Origin: Cynocephalus volans
Taxonomy: Eukaryota; Chordata; Mammalia; Dermoptera; Cynocephalidae
Assembly: GCF_027409185.1 (NCBI RefSeq)
Contig: NC_084472.1
Coordinates: 18,648,524 to 18,712,523, forward strand
Reading direction: 5' to 3'
Length of the DNA stretch: 64,000 nt
Shown here one piece after another: positions 9,732-21,395 of the stretch. The position numbers and the translations under genes are program-made. Every line of letters starts with the position of its first letter. Position 1 is the first letter of the stretch. Below the pieces are notes generated by a model. The model ran no database searches. It saw only the letters and a program-made list of their open reading frames with translations, and was not told where the DNA came from.

Positions 9732-11505
9732 TGTCTTCCTCTTTTCCAGTTTGGGTGGTATTTCTTTCTTTCCTTTGCCTAACTGCATAGGTTAGAACTT
9801 CCAGTACTATGGTGAATAAGAGTGGCAAAAGTGGGCATCCTTGTTTTGTTCCTGTTCTTAGAGAAAAAGCTTTCAACTTTTCCTCATTCAGTATATTGTC
9901 AGCTGTGGGTGTCATATACAGCCTTTATTGTTGAGGCACTTTCCTTCCGTACTTAATTTGTTAAAAGTTTTTGTTATGAAGTGATGTTGCATTTTATCCA
10001 ATTATTTTTCTGCCTCTACTGAGATAGTCATATTGTTATTGCCCTTCATTTTACTGATGTGATATATCACATTATTGATTTGCATATGCTTAACCATCCT
10101 TGCTTCCCTGGGATAACTCCCACAGGATCTCGGTGCATAATTTTTATTATGTGCTGTTGAATTCGGTTGCTAGTATTTTGTTAAGAATCTTTGCATGTAT
10201 ATTGATCAGGGATATTGGCCTGTAGTTTTCTGTTTTTGTTGTGTCCTTGTCTGATTTTGGTATCATAGTGATGCTGGCCTTGTAGAATGAGTTTGGAAGA
10301 ATTCCCTCTTCTTTGATTTTTTGGAGTAGTTTGAGAAGAATTGGTATTAATCTGTAAAAGTTTGGTAGAATTCAGCAGTGAAGCCATGTGATTCTGGGCT
10401 TTTTTTGTTGTTGGGAAACTACTGATTATTGATTCAATTTTGTTTCTCTTTATTGGTCTGTTCAGGTTTTCAATTTCTTCTTGCGTTTGTCTTGTTAGGT
10501 TGTATGTGTCCAGAAATTTATTCATTTCTTCTACAGTTTCCAATTTGTTGGCATATCGTTTTTCATAATATTCTCAAATGATTCTTTGTGTTTCTGTGGT
10601 ATCAGCTGTAACGTCTCCTTTTTCATTTCTCATTTTCTTTATTTGGATCTTCTCTTTTTCTTAGTCTAGCTAACGGTTTGCCGATTTTGTTTTTCTTTTC
10701 AAAAACTAACTTTTCATTTCATTGATATTTTGTATCATTATTTGGGTCTCTATTTCATTTAGTTCTGCTCTGTTTTTTCTTATTTCTTTCTGTCTACTGA
10801 TTTTGGGACCATATTGTTCTTGTTTTTTTACTTCTTTGAGGATAGGTTGTTTATTAAAAATTTTTCTAATTTTTTATGTACACACTTGTTGCTATAATCT
10901 TCCCACTTACTATTGCTTTTGCAGTATTCCATAAGTTTTGGTATCTTGTGTGTCTATTTTCACTTGTTTCAGGAAATTTCTTGATTTTCCTTTTAATTTC
11001 TCCTTTGAACCTTTGGTCATTCAGGTGCATGTTGTTTAATTTCCATGTATTTGTGTAGTTTCCAAAGTTTCTCTTATTATTGGTTACTATTTTATTCTGT
11101 TGTGTTCTAAAAATTACTTCATATAATTTCAACTTTTAAAAATTTGCTGACACTTGATTTGTTATCTTACCTGTGGTCTGTTCTGGAGAATATTCCATGT
11201 ACTGATGGGAAGAATATATATTCTGGAGTTGTCAGATAAAATATTCTGTAATATTTTTAAATTGAGGTAATTTCATTCTATTCCTATTTTATTGAGTGTT
11301 TTATGATAGCAAGGTATTGAATTTGTTCAAATATTTTATCTGCATCAATTGAGATGATCATATATTTTTTGTCCTTTAATGTGGCAATAAGGTAGTGCAT
11401 TTTGTTGATTGATTTTTATATGATGAACTATCCTTGCATTCTAGGAATAAATTTCACTTGGTCATAATATTAAAAAAAAAACACCAAAAAATAAAAAATA
11501 AAAAA
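9732..11505 (+). mobile_element. TSD-bounded insertion of L1 ORF2 sequence in antisense orientation, with A-rich tail
   Basis: Direct repeats AAGATCAGTACACAGGA lie at 9709-9725 and 11506-11522, extending to about 23 bp with two mismatches. The right end is an A-rich tract (11472-11505), so the inserted RNA ran in the plus direction. Yet the body is L1 ORF2 on the minus strand: reverse transcriptase (motif 'TKQGCPLLPLLFTIVLEVL' at 9760-9850) up to the region between endonuclease and RT at 10866-11132. The RT is cut just before its catalytic FADD segment. A second RT-derived piece, overlapping the first in content, sits at 11265-11470. No frame is intact. The simplest reading is retroposition of a polyadenylated L1-antisense transcript. 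Confidence 0.7.
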
Positions 11506-11534
11506 AAGATCAGTACACAGGAAACAATGGGGCC

Positions 11535-12090
11535 TGTATCAATTAGAATGCTTTTGACTGCAAGAAAGCAAAACTTCAACAGAAACTGGCTTAAGCAAGT
11601 ACTTGGTCAAGTAATCAGACATCAGAGGTAGGACTGGTTTTAGGCTAGTAGGTCCAGAAGTTCAAAAACATAATCTAAGACCCTGGTTCTTTTAGTCATT
11701 TCCCTCTGCCAATCAATCCCAAGGCTGGATTGGGTTGTAGGATGGCAGTTAGTAGACTTCAGGGCTGAGACTCCTTCTTTGTGTCCAGTGGGAGAGAGCT
11801 GGCATTCTACAGCTCTTCTAGAAAAGCAAGGAAATGTATTTCCCAGAAACTCTCAGAAAATCTGTCACTTTTCATTGGTCCTAATTAGTTACATACGTGG
11901 CCCTGAACCAAGCATTTTGGCAAAGGCAATGGGAGTACTCTCATTTGCTCAGATTAATCAGGGCCCACCCCTAGAGCTGGGATAAGGATCACCTTCCATT
12001 GAAGTGTAGGACTTAATGGAAGAGGGTAGGTACTGGAAGGGGCATGTGGGTATAATTAAAAGGGCAAATGAATGCTGGGTTGACAAACAA
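11535..12090. repeat. Old LTR-like interspersed repeat, family not assigned
   Basis: Starts 'TGTATCAATTAGAATGC' and continues through 'CTGGCTTAAGCAAGTACTTG' to 'AGGGCCCACCCCTAGAGCTG' and 'AAATGAATGCTGGGTTGAC'. I recognise the order of words from a common mammalian repeat but cannot name the family with confidence. It has no coding capacity. Confidence 0.5.
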
Positions 12091-12292
12091 ATATGCTCAC
12101 TATGGAATCCAAACAAAATGTTCAGATATTATGGGAAAAATTTGCTATCTAAAACCATGGCTACCTTGTGACAATGGTGGATGTTGTTGGATGGATGACA
12201 TTTTGCTGGTGCCATCTTTGGAAATGTGCCAGTTTTGGAATATGAGGCAGTGGGCGCTGACCTACCCTACACAATGGAGGTAAGAAGAATTT

Positions 12293-12470
12293 TTTTTTTT
12301 TTTTTTTTTTATAAAAGATGACCAGTAAGGAGATCTTAACCCTTGACTTGGTGTTGTCAGCTCCATGCTCACCCAATGAGCTAACCGGCCATCCCTATAT
12401 GGGATCTGAACCCATGGCCTTGGTGTTATCAGCACCACGCTCTCTCAAGTGAGCCATGGGCCAGCCTGGC
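12293..12470 (-). mobile_element. Dimeric tRNA-Ile-like SINE (CYN type)
   Basis: Two tRNA-like units in tandem on the minus strand. The distal unit holds 'GATAACACCAAGGCCATGGG' and the proximal one 'CTGACAACACCAAGTCAAGG'. The A tail is the T-run at about 12291-12310. Imperfect direct repeats AAGAAGAATTT (from 12282) and AAGAAAAATTT (from 12471) flank it. It is the same architecture as the copies at 29639 and 40509. Confidence 0.92.
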
Positions 12471-13255
12471 AAGAAAAATTTGAAATTGGGGGTTGGGAGA
12501 GGAAAAATTCAACAGAGAAAGAGAGGAGGCAGCAGGACAAGGTATTTCATAGGCATTTCAAGCTGAGACAAATGCCTGGCATGGTGGTGGTGGTGGTGGG
12601 TGACTGATGAGAAGGTTGCAGGGAAATATCTAATAAAGATTTTCGAAGTTGCTGTGGGTGAGTGCCATGGAAACTTGTCCTCCCGTGAAACCCTATGAGT
12701 CCTCCTGGGAAATCTGAACAGATCCATAGTGATACATCTGGGTTGACAAATATCAGAGACTACTGGTGATTAGAGGGCAAAAAATTTGGAAATGGGGTAG
12801 GTGAAACAAAGAGATTTAAATAGTTTTGTCTCTGCACATGCTTAAGTGTTGGAGTTTAAGGGTATCCTGCAATTATGCTCTTACTCTCCAGTTTGCCTTT
12901 TGCCACTTCGTTTTTGGTCATTTCCCCCTCCCGAACAGGCTTCTGCAGCCAGGGGACCTATTGTCCATCTTCCCCAGACCTAATCCTGTTGGCTTCTCTT
13001 TTCCAGGGGGACAGGAAGTGGCCTGGGGGGACATCTAACAGGGGGCACCTTCCATCAGCAGAGGTGGTCTCTGATGTCTCTCAGGCACACTGATGGCTCT
13101 GATGGGGGTTGTGATATCTTTGCAGTGGACCAGGGGCTACAAAGTTTTCTGGGCTGGCCTGGATTGTGCATCCAGCCCAACATATATCTTTATGCAGAAA
13201 AACATCTTGTCTTGGTTTCACAGGCTACCAGACCAGTATTATACGCCTTCTCTCA
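12471..13255. other. Unique sequence with a small (GGT)n
   Basis: Contains a short (TGG)n run at about 12580-12600. Frames at 12826-13323 overlap one another and show no known domain. Confidence 0.45.
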
Positions 13256-13257
13256 TT

Positions 13258-13420
13258 TATTTCTTACAATGGTCCTGTGTGGTAGGTACTTTTATTAACT
13301 CCATTTCACAGGTGAGAAACTGAGGCTGAGAGAACTTCAGGTCACATAACTGATCAGGGTGAGTCTGAATCTACTCTGAGCCCATAGCATTAACCAGCAC
13401 CACACCTTACCACCTGTATT
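13258..13420 (-). repeat. MIR SINE
   Basis: The plus strand reads 'CATTTCACAGGTGAGAAACT', 'GAGGCTGAGAGAACTTCAGG', 'TCACATAACTGATCAGGGTG', the complement of the MIR core in the right order. Confidence 0.85.
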
Positions 13421-13564
13421 TCTGGAGGAATGTTCTTGCAGCTGTAACATCTGATGAATCCATAATGTGGGTTGGCGTGAGGCCTTGTGTTAATTAACCA
13501 AGTCTCAAGACCAAGGTGAAATTTCACTTTTTAAATAGCCATGTTTTGTGCATTAAGTCCACTC

Positions 13565-13680
13565 CATCAACGTCAACAAATATTCGTGCAACTCCTAAGT
13601 GCCATGCACTATTCTAGGCACTGAAAATACAGAAGTGCCCAAGGTAGACAAAACACCTCAGTCCATCCTGAGTAACTTGT
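13565..13680. repeat. Ancient repeat fragment
   Basis: 'CAACAAATATTCGTGCAACT', 'CATGCACTATTCTAGGCACT' matches the old 'caacaaatatttattgagcacctactatgtgccaggcactg' pattern also seen near 4205, 9597, 24411, 47850 and 52380. Confidence 0.55.
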
Positions 13681-14885
13681 TTTACCAAGAGAAATACACA
13701 GGAACTTGTTTTGGGGCCAGGAAGTGAGAGTTTCCATTGCCAGCATCTTTCCCAGCCTGCCCTACAGACTGGCTCCTCTTGTTCTTGGGGGAGGTCAACA
13801 CCTTGTTTGTCCTTGTTTTACTTGTTTCCCCCCCTCAAGTCAGAGAACCTGAGCTGGAACAGGAGCATGCACCTACCACACTACTTCCCTCAAAGGAAGT
13901 CCAGGGCAACACATCTATGTCACGAGAGTACTGAGGGAGTGATGGCAGGAGGGACTGGCAGCCTCTCTCACCACCGACACCTGCACAGCCTGGCACAGGG
14001 TTTACCAGGCATGGATGAATAAATGCAGCCATGAGCGAATGACATGGTTTTCCAGAAAGTAGGCAATGGCAAAGCTCATCCCAAACCGAAGAGACTGAAA
14101 ATGTTTCAGAAGTCATTTATATCTTCTCAGGTTTGCTTGGAAATTTCAACTATCCAGAAGTTTGGCATGCTGTAGATCAAAGATCAAAATGAACCAGCTA
14201 TTATTATATAGCTTTATTGTTTATAGTTTTTCGCACACATTATCTCCTTTATGTTTTGGAATGATATGATACAATCTAAACCTGTAAGCAACCGCTTCTC
14301 TCCACACTTTATATGACCCAATTCAATTTATTTAATGTGACTTATGTTAGCAGATTCAAAGAAGCCTTAAGGAGGATAGAACATACATGAATATGAATTG
14401 TTTTCTACTCTATTTCCTCCTGCTTGACACCTATGTAGCCTTATGCTTGTAACAGAATCTACCACTTTTCTGAAACGGGATATCTCAGTAACCAACAGGG
14501 CACATGTGATCTCGCATCTCTCTTGTGTTTATTCCAAATATTGACATATTCTCTCAAATATTTAAGATGCCTGGTGGAAAGCCAAACAGTATTACTCAAA
14601 TTCCTTAAATCAATGATTAAAGATTTTTAATCTTGTCTTTCAAACAGCACACTGAAAGTGTAGCCTGTGAGAATGGCTGCCACGCCTAGTGTAGATATGA
14701 GTTGTAGAGTAACTAAAAAAAATCTTTTCAACAAAAACTAGGTTAATTCTTGCCTGCTGTTAATTCACAATACATCTATCCATTTAATCTCTTTTATTAC
14801 TTCACATAAGACTAATAATGTAAAACTATCCTGAAGTCAACCATTTATTATTTTTGAATTTATTTACTTATTATCTGATAAGGAA
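13681..14885. other. Unique sequence, no gene recognised
   Basis: The left part is GC-balanced with short overlapping frames at 13711-14116. The right part (14140-14880) is AT-rich with no repeat that I recognise. The AT-rich part could be a conserved non-coding stretch, but nothing in the sequence proves it. Confidence 0.4.
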
Positions 14886-15060
14886 TCATAGGAATTTAGT
14901 CCTAGAAAAGAGTTAGGAAACCTACGGTTCATCTCAGGTCTAAAAACTAGAGATCCAAAGGAATCAAATAACTTCCCTGAAATTTCAGAGATAGTAAGTG
15001 ATGGAGCCAGGAATGGAGCCTAGTTTTCCTGACCCCAACTCGGGGGTTTTCTCCACCAAC
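14886..15060. repeat. L3/CR1- or MIR-like relic
   Basis: 'AGTCCTAGAAAAGAGTTAGG' to 'TTTCAGAGATAGTAAGTGAT' follows the old 'ggaccttagagatcatct...cacacagctagtaagtggcagagc' pattern shared by L3 3' ends and MIR. It is too diverged to separate the two. Confidence 0.45.
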
Positions 15061-15354
15061 AAGGCAATGCCTACTCCCAACACATCCTCTGGAGAAAGAA
15101 GTCTCAGGCTGAACCATTTAGGACAGGGCCAGACAGGCCGACACTACCTGCAGAAGCCACAGCTGTCCTCTGGGTGCCTGTCTGAGGGTGATTTCCTTAA
15201 CCGTGGTCTAGTTAAGAAAAGGAGAAAATCTCCCTTTCCTTCCCACAGTGTAAAACCCATTCATTCTGGAGTAGGGACTGATAGTTTATTTTGAAAGTAT
15301 ATATCATAGCCATCATCATCATTATTAGTAATAAAAATTATTTTACATTTTATA

Positions 15355-15550
15355 GGATTACCTGGTCCTAGCTTTTTCACATGCACTGTTTTATCCTCGT
15401 TGTACCTTGGAGTGGCAAGTATTAGTGTTCTCATAGTATTGGTGAGGAAATTGAAGCTTGGTGTGTTGTTTGCTAAAGGTCACGTGACCTGTAGGTACAA
15501 GAAGGTAGGAGCTCTCACTAGAACCCGGGTCTTCTAATCCTTCTCCCTTA
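15355..15550 (-). repeat. MIR SINE
   Basis: 'TTGGTGAGGAAATTGAAGCT' then 'AAGGTCACGTGACCTGTAGG' and 'CTAGAACCCGGGTCTTCTAA' is the complement of the MIR core and head. Confidence 0.8.
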
Positions 15551-18185
15551 CCCATTCATCTATATTACTACTTTTGTCACTGGGATGGCCACTGGTTCTG
15601 TTACTTCGAGGGAGGAATGATCTCCTGTGATTTATATTGAAAAAGTCTTGGATTATTTAATTCCTACTAGCCACTGTCTCTGGCCCCTGACTTTCCAAAG
15701 TCCTCACCAAAGGGACAGTTCATGACTGGGTTTCTGTCTGGAAGGTTCTCACTGGAGGTGTCTGCTGTGTGGCTCTGGCCACAGCTGGGCTTCGGTTCCA
15801 CTTAAGGAAGTCCCCATGCCATGCTGGCGATTCCTTTCAATTCCCAGAAGGTATTAGTGCTGGCAACACCCCTTTTTGCCACTGAGGCACCTGCCTCAGA
15901 TTTTCTTAAGTGCATTTTCCAAACCTCCAAATACGTGGGTTTACAGAAGTTTCTTTTAACTTCTAATGGTTACAAAGGGTTGGTTGAGCCAATTTCCTCA
16001 GGGCATGACCTCTCTCTTTGGAAGAATTCTGCACCCACAAATCATGGATGGAACAAGGAAGTATTTTTATTCATGTGCCCCGCATTCCCTTTTTTCTTTC
16101 GAGTCGTCTACCAAAGGCTTCAGGATTACCTCTCCGCCTGCTCCTCGCCTTGAATGTAAACAAATCATAAATTCTGCAGTAAAGCAGTGCAAAGGTTTTA
16201 AAGACAGGGTTTACAACCCGGCTTGATCTCTGAAAACTGAACTTTACTCAAGATAGAGAAAACTCCAAGGAAAAAAGAAAAGAGACAGTCTGCACTGCAC
16301 AAACCTCTCTTTCACCTCATCTCCTTCCACCCAAGGGACACCCATTCCTGTATTCAGAACCCGGTGTTCTCACCCGTCACCATCTGCCATACAAGTTAAT
16401 GGCACCTGGGTGTTTGTATGGGAGCTCTGTCCACAAAACCTGCTCCTCATGATTAATGATCAGTTAGTTAAGTGTTTCAGATCTACAGGATGGCTTCTGT
16501 GGACAGGAGAGAATATTCTGAGCTTCAGACAAGTTGGTTCTTTCAAGAAGTCTGTCCATGGACTCCAAGGCCCTCAGAGGACCGATGGGGGCTCCTGAGA
16601 GGCTATTCTCCGAGGGTCTGTGACTCCCCAGGCCACCTGGTCCTGCAATTACAAACCAGAAAGGTAGATGCAGAGTAGCCATCGGAGGTGGCCTGCCATT
16701 GGGCCCATTTGCCAAAACCTCCAAAAGCTTGCTTCTCCTACTTCCATTCTTGGTGAAAGGATCTTCAGAGACAGGCTGGTAGAGGCTATTAGCTAGCAGT
16801 CCCTGGAAAGAATGAAGGGCTAAACCTGGCAATCTGGGGGTGGCTCTACCATTTAGACTCCTTGGGAAGGTGCCATCAATTTGAAAAAAAAATTGAGATG
16901 GTTCCTCACAACTGCTTCAGTCATCGATCCCAGCAAGAGGATCCAAAATAACATTTACCTTTCCCTTTGTTTGCAATTAGCAGCAAGCAATAATGACAGC
17001 CAGGTCGCTGACCATCTCCCCATCCTGGACATCTTCCATATTAATCCCAGCTAGCCCTGTCCCTGTGCTCACTCCAGCAGTCCCTTGCCACCCAGGGCCC
17101 ACACCTGTGATTGGTTATACATCTTGTTTGGGTTATATTGCCTTTATTTCACATGTGTGTTTGCCTCGTCTCCTGCTTTTGACTGCAGACATTTAGGATT
17201 GCAAGTGTCTCAGGACAGACAGAATAACACCTAATAGCACAGTAAAAGCATAGTGAGTGACTTTGCCTTGTCATTGATTAAGGTCTAAGTCTAGGAGTCT
17301 CTAAATTTCAGCTGGCAAGGCAGGGATGGGTTGGCATGAAAGTGTGTCTCCTGCTGGGCTGAGGATGTCACCCTCTGCAGTCTCCATCAACCCTTGCTAA
17401 AGCTGCTTAGTAATAATGATCATCTTCATAAGAGCTTTTGATCTGGACATTTGTTCTTTTTCAGTTGTATGTGAAGTTCTCAAAGGATGTTACTATTTTT
17501 GTTGCACTTGCTTCAAAAGTGTGATTGCTATAAAAATGCTCCTTTAAGACATGTTCCCTAGTTCTCCCCCTTTAACTTTATCCTCTCCTGTATAGAAATT
17601 CTAGACCCACCACTGGCTGCATCCCTGTGGGTTACAGTGATGGGAGTTGAGGGCTCACAGTCAAGAAAACTGACAAGGTCAATACTGGTCAGTACTGAAA
17701 CCCTACGGCAAGGCCAGCTAGTGTCAGAAATAAACATTTTATTTGAAATGTGATAAATTTCAGGGGTAATAAGTAGAAAGTCTGTGACTGATGAATACTT
17801 GTTTCAGAAGTGGATGGGGGTAATTTTGCTGTGCACATTCTGCCAGGCACAAGATAAATAAATAACACTCAGCAAGTTACAAATTTGTTTAAACAGTGGG
17901 TGTCTCACTGGTAATCCGAATTGTAAATGTGCCTGAGGTCCCTTTTATAACATTCTCTGCTTCTGACAATCCCAATTCCTAACTGCAACAGTTTTTTGGA
18001 TTGCTTTAAACACAAACTGTCAAGTGACAAACTCAGGGGTGGAAGTTAAGCTTTTAGTCTTTGAATACTCACTAATGTGCAATATAAGCCCCAAATAATA
18101 GTGAGTTCTCAGGGAGAACTCTGCTTCATCAACTTATCCCATGTGGTCTGCTCCTAGATGATCTAGGTGTTGTCTGTAAGTGATC
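15551..18185. other. Long unique stretch, no gene recognised
   Basis: About 2.6 kb with no confident repeat, exon or RNA gene. Short frames at 15821-16226, 16410-16832 and 16993-17196 overlap on both strands and lack recognisable domains. The composition is unremarkable. Confidence 0.45.
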
Positions 18186-18187
18186 TT

Positions 18188-18348
18188 TCCCAATCTTCAT
18201 AACAACCTGTGTGTGGTTATCCCCATTTTACATGTAAGAAAACTGAGGCTCAGAAGGTAGATACTGCACCCAAGAGTGCAAAGCTGTAAGGGCATCTGCA
18301 CCCAGGTTCGTCTGACAGCAAAGCCCATGCTCTTACTACTGCACAATA
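18188..18348 (-). repeat. MIR SINE
   Basis: 'CCCATTTTACATGTAAGAAA', 'ACTGAGGCTCAGAAGGTAGA', 'AAAGCCCATGCTCTTACTAC' is a clear complement of MIR from core to head. Confidence 0.9.
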
Positions 18349-18574
18349 ATTAATACAGAGAGTAGGATTTGTCATGGGAGGGAACCAGTTGGAATCATAG
18401 TTCAGATATTTTTCAATCTACTTATTTTAAAAAGGGGCAAGGGGGAAAGGGTCATAAGATTGCTTTATTGCTTTCTCCTCTTGACTTCCCACTTCTTTGC
18501 ATACCCCATTCTCCCCCCATTCCAGTTTCTCTCTTGGTCATTTCAAGTCCTGCCTAGATCCTATGTTTAAAAAA

Positions 18575-19843
18575 TAATTTATTTAAAAACAATTTTAAAC
18601 TTGCAGAAGTTGGAAGAACCTTATATCCCTTTCATCCAGGTTCCCCAATTGTTAATATTTTATAGTTGCAGGCTCTCTCTCTTGACCCCTTCCATATAGT
18701 TTAATTATACATATTACACATACGTAATCAATACAGTCTTTTCTGAGTATTTGAAAACAAGGTGCCGACATGCTGCTGCATCACCCATAGTTCTTCCAGT
18801 GTGTATTTCCCTCAAACAAGGACATGCTCCTCCACAGTCATCGCACTTGCCTATGTTGTCATTTCATCTACAGCCTCTGTTTACATCTTGCCAACCATCC
18901 CAACAATGTCCCCTCTTTCTTGCTTGCTCAGGATACAATTCAGAGTCATGAATGGCATAAATTGTCAGGTCTCTACAGCCTTCATTGAACTGCAGTGGTT
19001 CCTTAGCTTTTCCCTATCTTCCAGGACCATGACTGGAAACAGTACTGGCCTCCCATTCTGTAGGCTGGCCCGTGCCAGGGTCTGTCTGATATTCCCTCAT
19101 GCTCAGACTCAGGCCGTGAATTCTTGGCAGGAATACTGTAGCAATGAGGCCACGTGCTGAGAAGGCACATGTGTGTCAACTGTCTCACCCCTGGTGCTGT
19201 TAGGTTGGCCTCCCTCCCTCACCTTGGTTTCTCCACCATGAAGTTTCCATTTTCCCCTTCATAACTGATCAATATTTTGCGAGGAGACCACACCAATATT
19301 TTGTTCCTCATTAAATCTCCACCCAGTAGCCTAAGTCTCCGTTCTGAATCAACCACCGCTATGGTGGTTCTCAAATAGTGGTTTTCTATTTTTATCAGTT
19401 ATTTTGCCTTCTACTGACATGCTGTTGTTTACAAGCAGAGCTTTCTCTTCTCCATTTATTCGTACATATACAGATACATACACATGCATCTGTATATGTG
19501 TATATGTATACATATGTGTATATGTATCTATGTATAGATACATATATATGTGTATGTATGCATCTATATATGAATAGATGCATTGATTCCTATTACTTAA
19601 CGGGCTCTCTGTTCATATAATTCTTTATTCTGATGCTCAAAGTGACCAGTGGGGATCTGTATTTGACCATTGGGGATCTTTCCAACTGGCTCCTGTCATG
19701 TCCCCACCGCTCTTTTAGTTTTTCCTTACTTTCTGGCACAAGATATTCCAGGCTCGTTGTCCCGGTCTAGGAATCAGCTGTTCCTCCAAGGTGCTCTCTG
19801 ATTCCTTTTAGAGGAGGGTGGTGTTTAGAAACCCAAGATCTGG

Positions 19844-19845
<2 letters not shown>
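18575..19845 (-). mobile_element. L1M-type 3' UTR
   Basis: The plus strand carries the antisense of an old L1M 3' UTR: 'ACTTGCAGAAGTTGGAAGAA', 'CATCCAGGTTCCCCAATTGT', 'TCAGGTCTCTACAGCCTTCA', continuing to 'CACAAGATATTCCAGGCTCG'. Relatives are at 32048 and 34070. It is non-coding and interrupted by a TA-rich microsatellite at 19460-19585. Confidence 0.7.
19460..19585. repeat. TATG/TATC-type imperfect microsatellite
   Basis: Repeats of ACATAC, GTATATGTGTAT and ATGTATAGATACAT-type units give several overlapping short palindromes. It is simple sequence grown inside the L1M UTR. Confidence 0.85.

Positions 19846-19851
<6 letters not shown>

Positions 19852-19922
<71 letters not shown>
19852..19922. 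repeat. (CA)n microsatellite, about 35 uninterrupted units
   Basis: A pure CA tract with no interruption, preceded by a short (CT)n. The length and purity predict high length polymorphism. Confidence 0.98.
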
Positions 19923-19923
<1 letters not shown>

Positions 19924-21200
19924 AATAGCTATTTCTATATATGTATGATAAAACCATGACTTCACACTGACACATCTAATTCTAATCCAACACCTTGAAC
20001 TTCTTTGTAGGCTTCTCCTCTTCAAAATTTTAAATTCCTTCCCCGATGATGAGAAACATGCTCCCATTACCCTCAATGTACTTATTTATGCTCTGCCCCC
20101 ATATGTGCTCAGTCTCCCTACTTCTCCACCTGCCTCCTCTGTCAGGCTGCCTGTGTGGTCCTCTGTTTCCCTTTACTCCTGCCTGGCCACCGGGCAGGCC
20201 ACCAGCTCTGCAGCTTCCCTGCCCTGTGACTTCTATCTCCCAGCATGCCCTGTCCCCATGTCCTTCCCACCTGTCCTGGCTGCTGCTTCTGCATAGTGAG
20301 GAGAAGGGTCTTAGGTCCTGTTTTACATACCTGCAATTTGAGCCCAAAATAAAGATATGTAATAAGGGCAGCAAGCTTGACAAGTAAAATGGAGCTTCCT
20401 TTTCCTTAATTTCTTTTTTATTTTACATGAGCAGTGTTCAGTGTTTCTGATAATGGCACAGTGCTCTTGTTAAAATACGTGAATGACCACCTAATAGACT
20501 AGTGCATGAAACTACCCAACAAAGCAGAGGAATGAATTTTCATTTATTTTATGAACTTTAATTATTTTTATTTTTATTTTTTATGAAATAGTTTCAGAAG
20601 ATATTGTTTTTTCTGTTTTTGTTTTTTTTATATATATGCATCTGTGTGGTACTGTTTCTTAACAGGACCTACGATATGTTTTGAGTTTGGTTTTATAAAG
20701 TAGATACCATTTCCTGACAGCCAGAAAAGCTTAGTGTTCACCTTTTTCTTCCTTACTTTTTATAAGTGTACCAAGAACGTTTCTATAAAAATTCTCACCT
20801 GGCCTATTTGGGAGGGCAGAGGGAAAGAAGTTAAAACTTGTATAAAACTAGGGGAAAAGTGGAAGTTATAAAGTTATAAAGTTTAAATCAAGTCAACCAT
20901 AGAGACCTCAGACCCATTTTCTACGTATGTCTTTTTAGGTGATGGGGGGAGGGTAGTGGAAATTTATGATCTTAAAACAAAACTGTTTTTAATACTCCCC
21001 CATCCCATAGATTACTGAAGATTTTTGTAAAATAGGTTATTTTGCTTTGCGGGCCTGCTTAGAACTTTCTCCTTATTTTGAGAGTTCTCCCATTCAGAGA
21101 AATCATAAAAGAGTTTTGTGCAAGCATGATCTTCAAGGTCCTGAGCAGGCACAGGAGGGACACGGGGAGCCTAGAATTAGGGCCAAACTCGCACTCAACG
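19923..21200. other. Unique sequence, AT-rich in the middle
   Basis: Pyrimidine-rich at 20050-20300, where an L2-like fragment is possible, then AT-rich at 20400-20660. No gene recognised. Confidence 0.4.
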
Positions 21201-21204
21201 GGAA

Positions 21205-21395
21205 AAGAAGGCAGGCCTGGGCCTTGCTATGTGTCCTTGGGCAAATTACTTCATTTCTCAGAGTCTCAGTCTTCCTAGTCTGTAAAATGGAGGTTGTTCC
21301 AAGGAAGGAAAAAAAAAAAAAGAGAGAGAGAGAGAGAGAGAGGCTGGGCACAGTGCCTGACACGTAGCGAGGGTCCAGGAAGTGGTAGTTAGGAG
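21205..21395 (+). repeat. MIR SINE split by a poly-A/(GA)n tract
   Basis: 'ATGTGTCCTTGGGCAAATTA', 'CTGTAAAATGGAGGTTGTTC' is the MIR core. A run of A then (GA)n occupies about 21308-21342, and the MIR tail resumes with 'GGCTGGGCACAGTGCCTGAC'. Confidence 0.8.
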
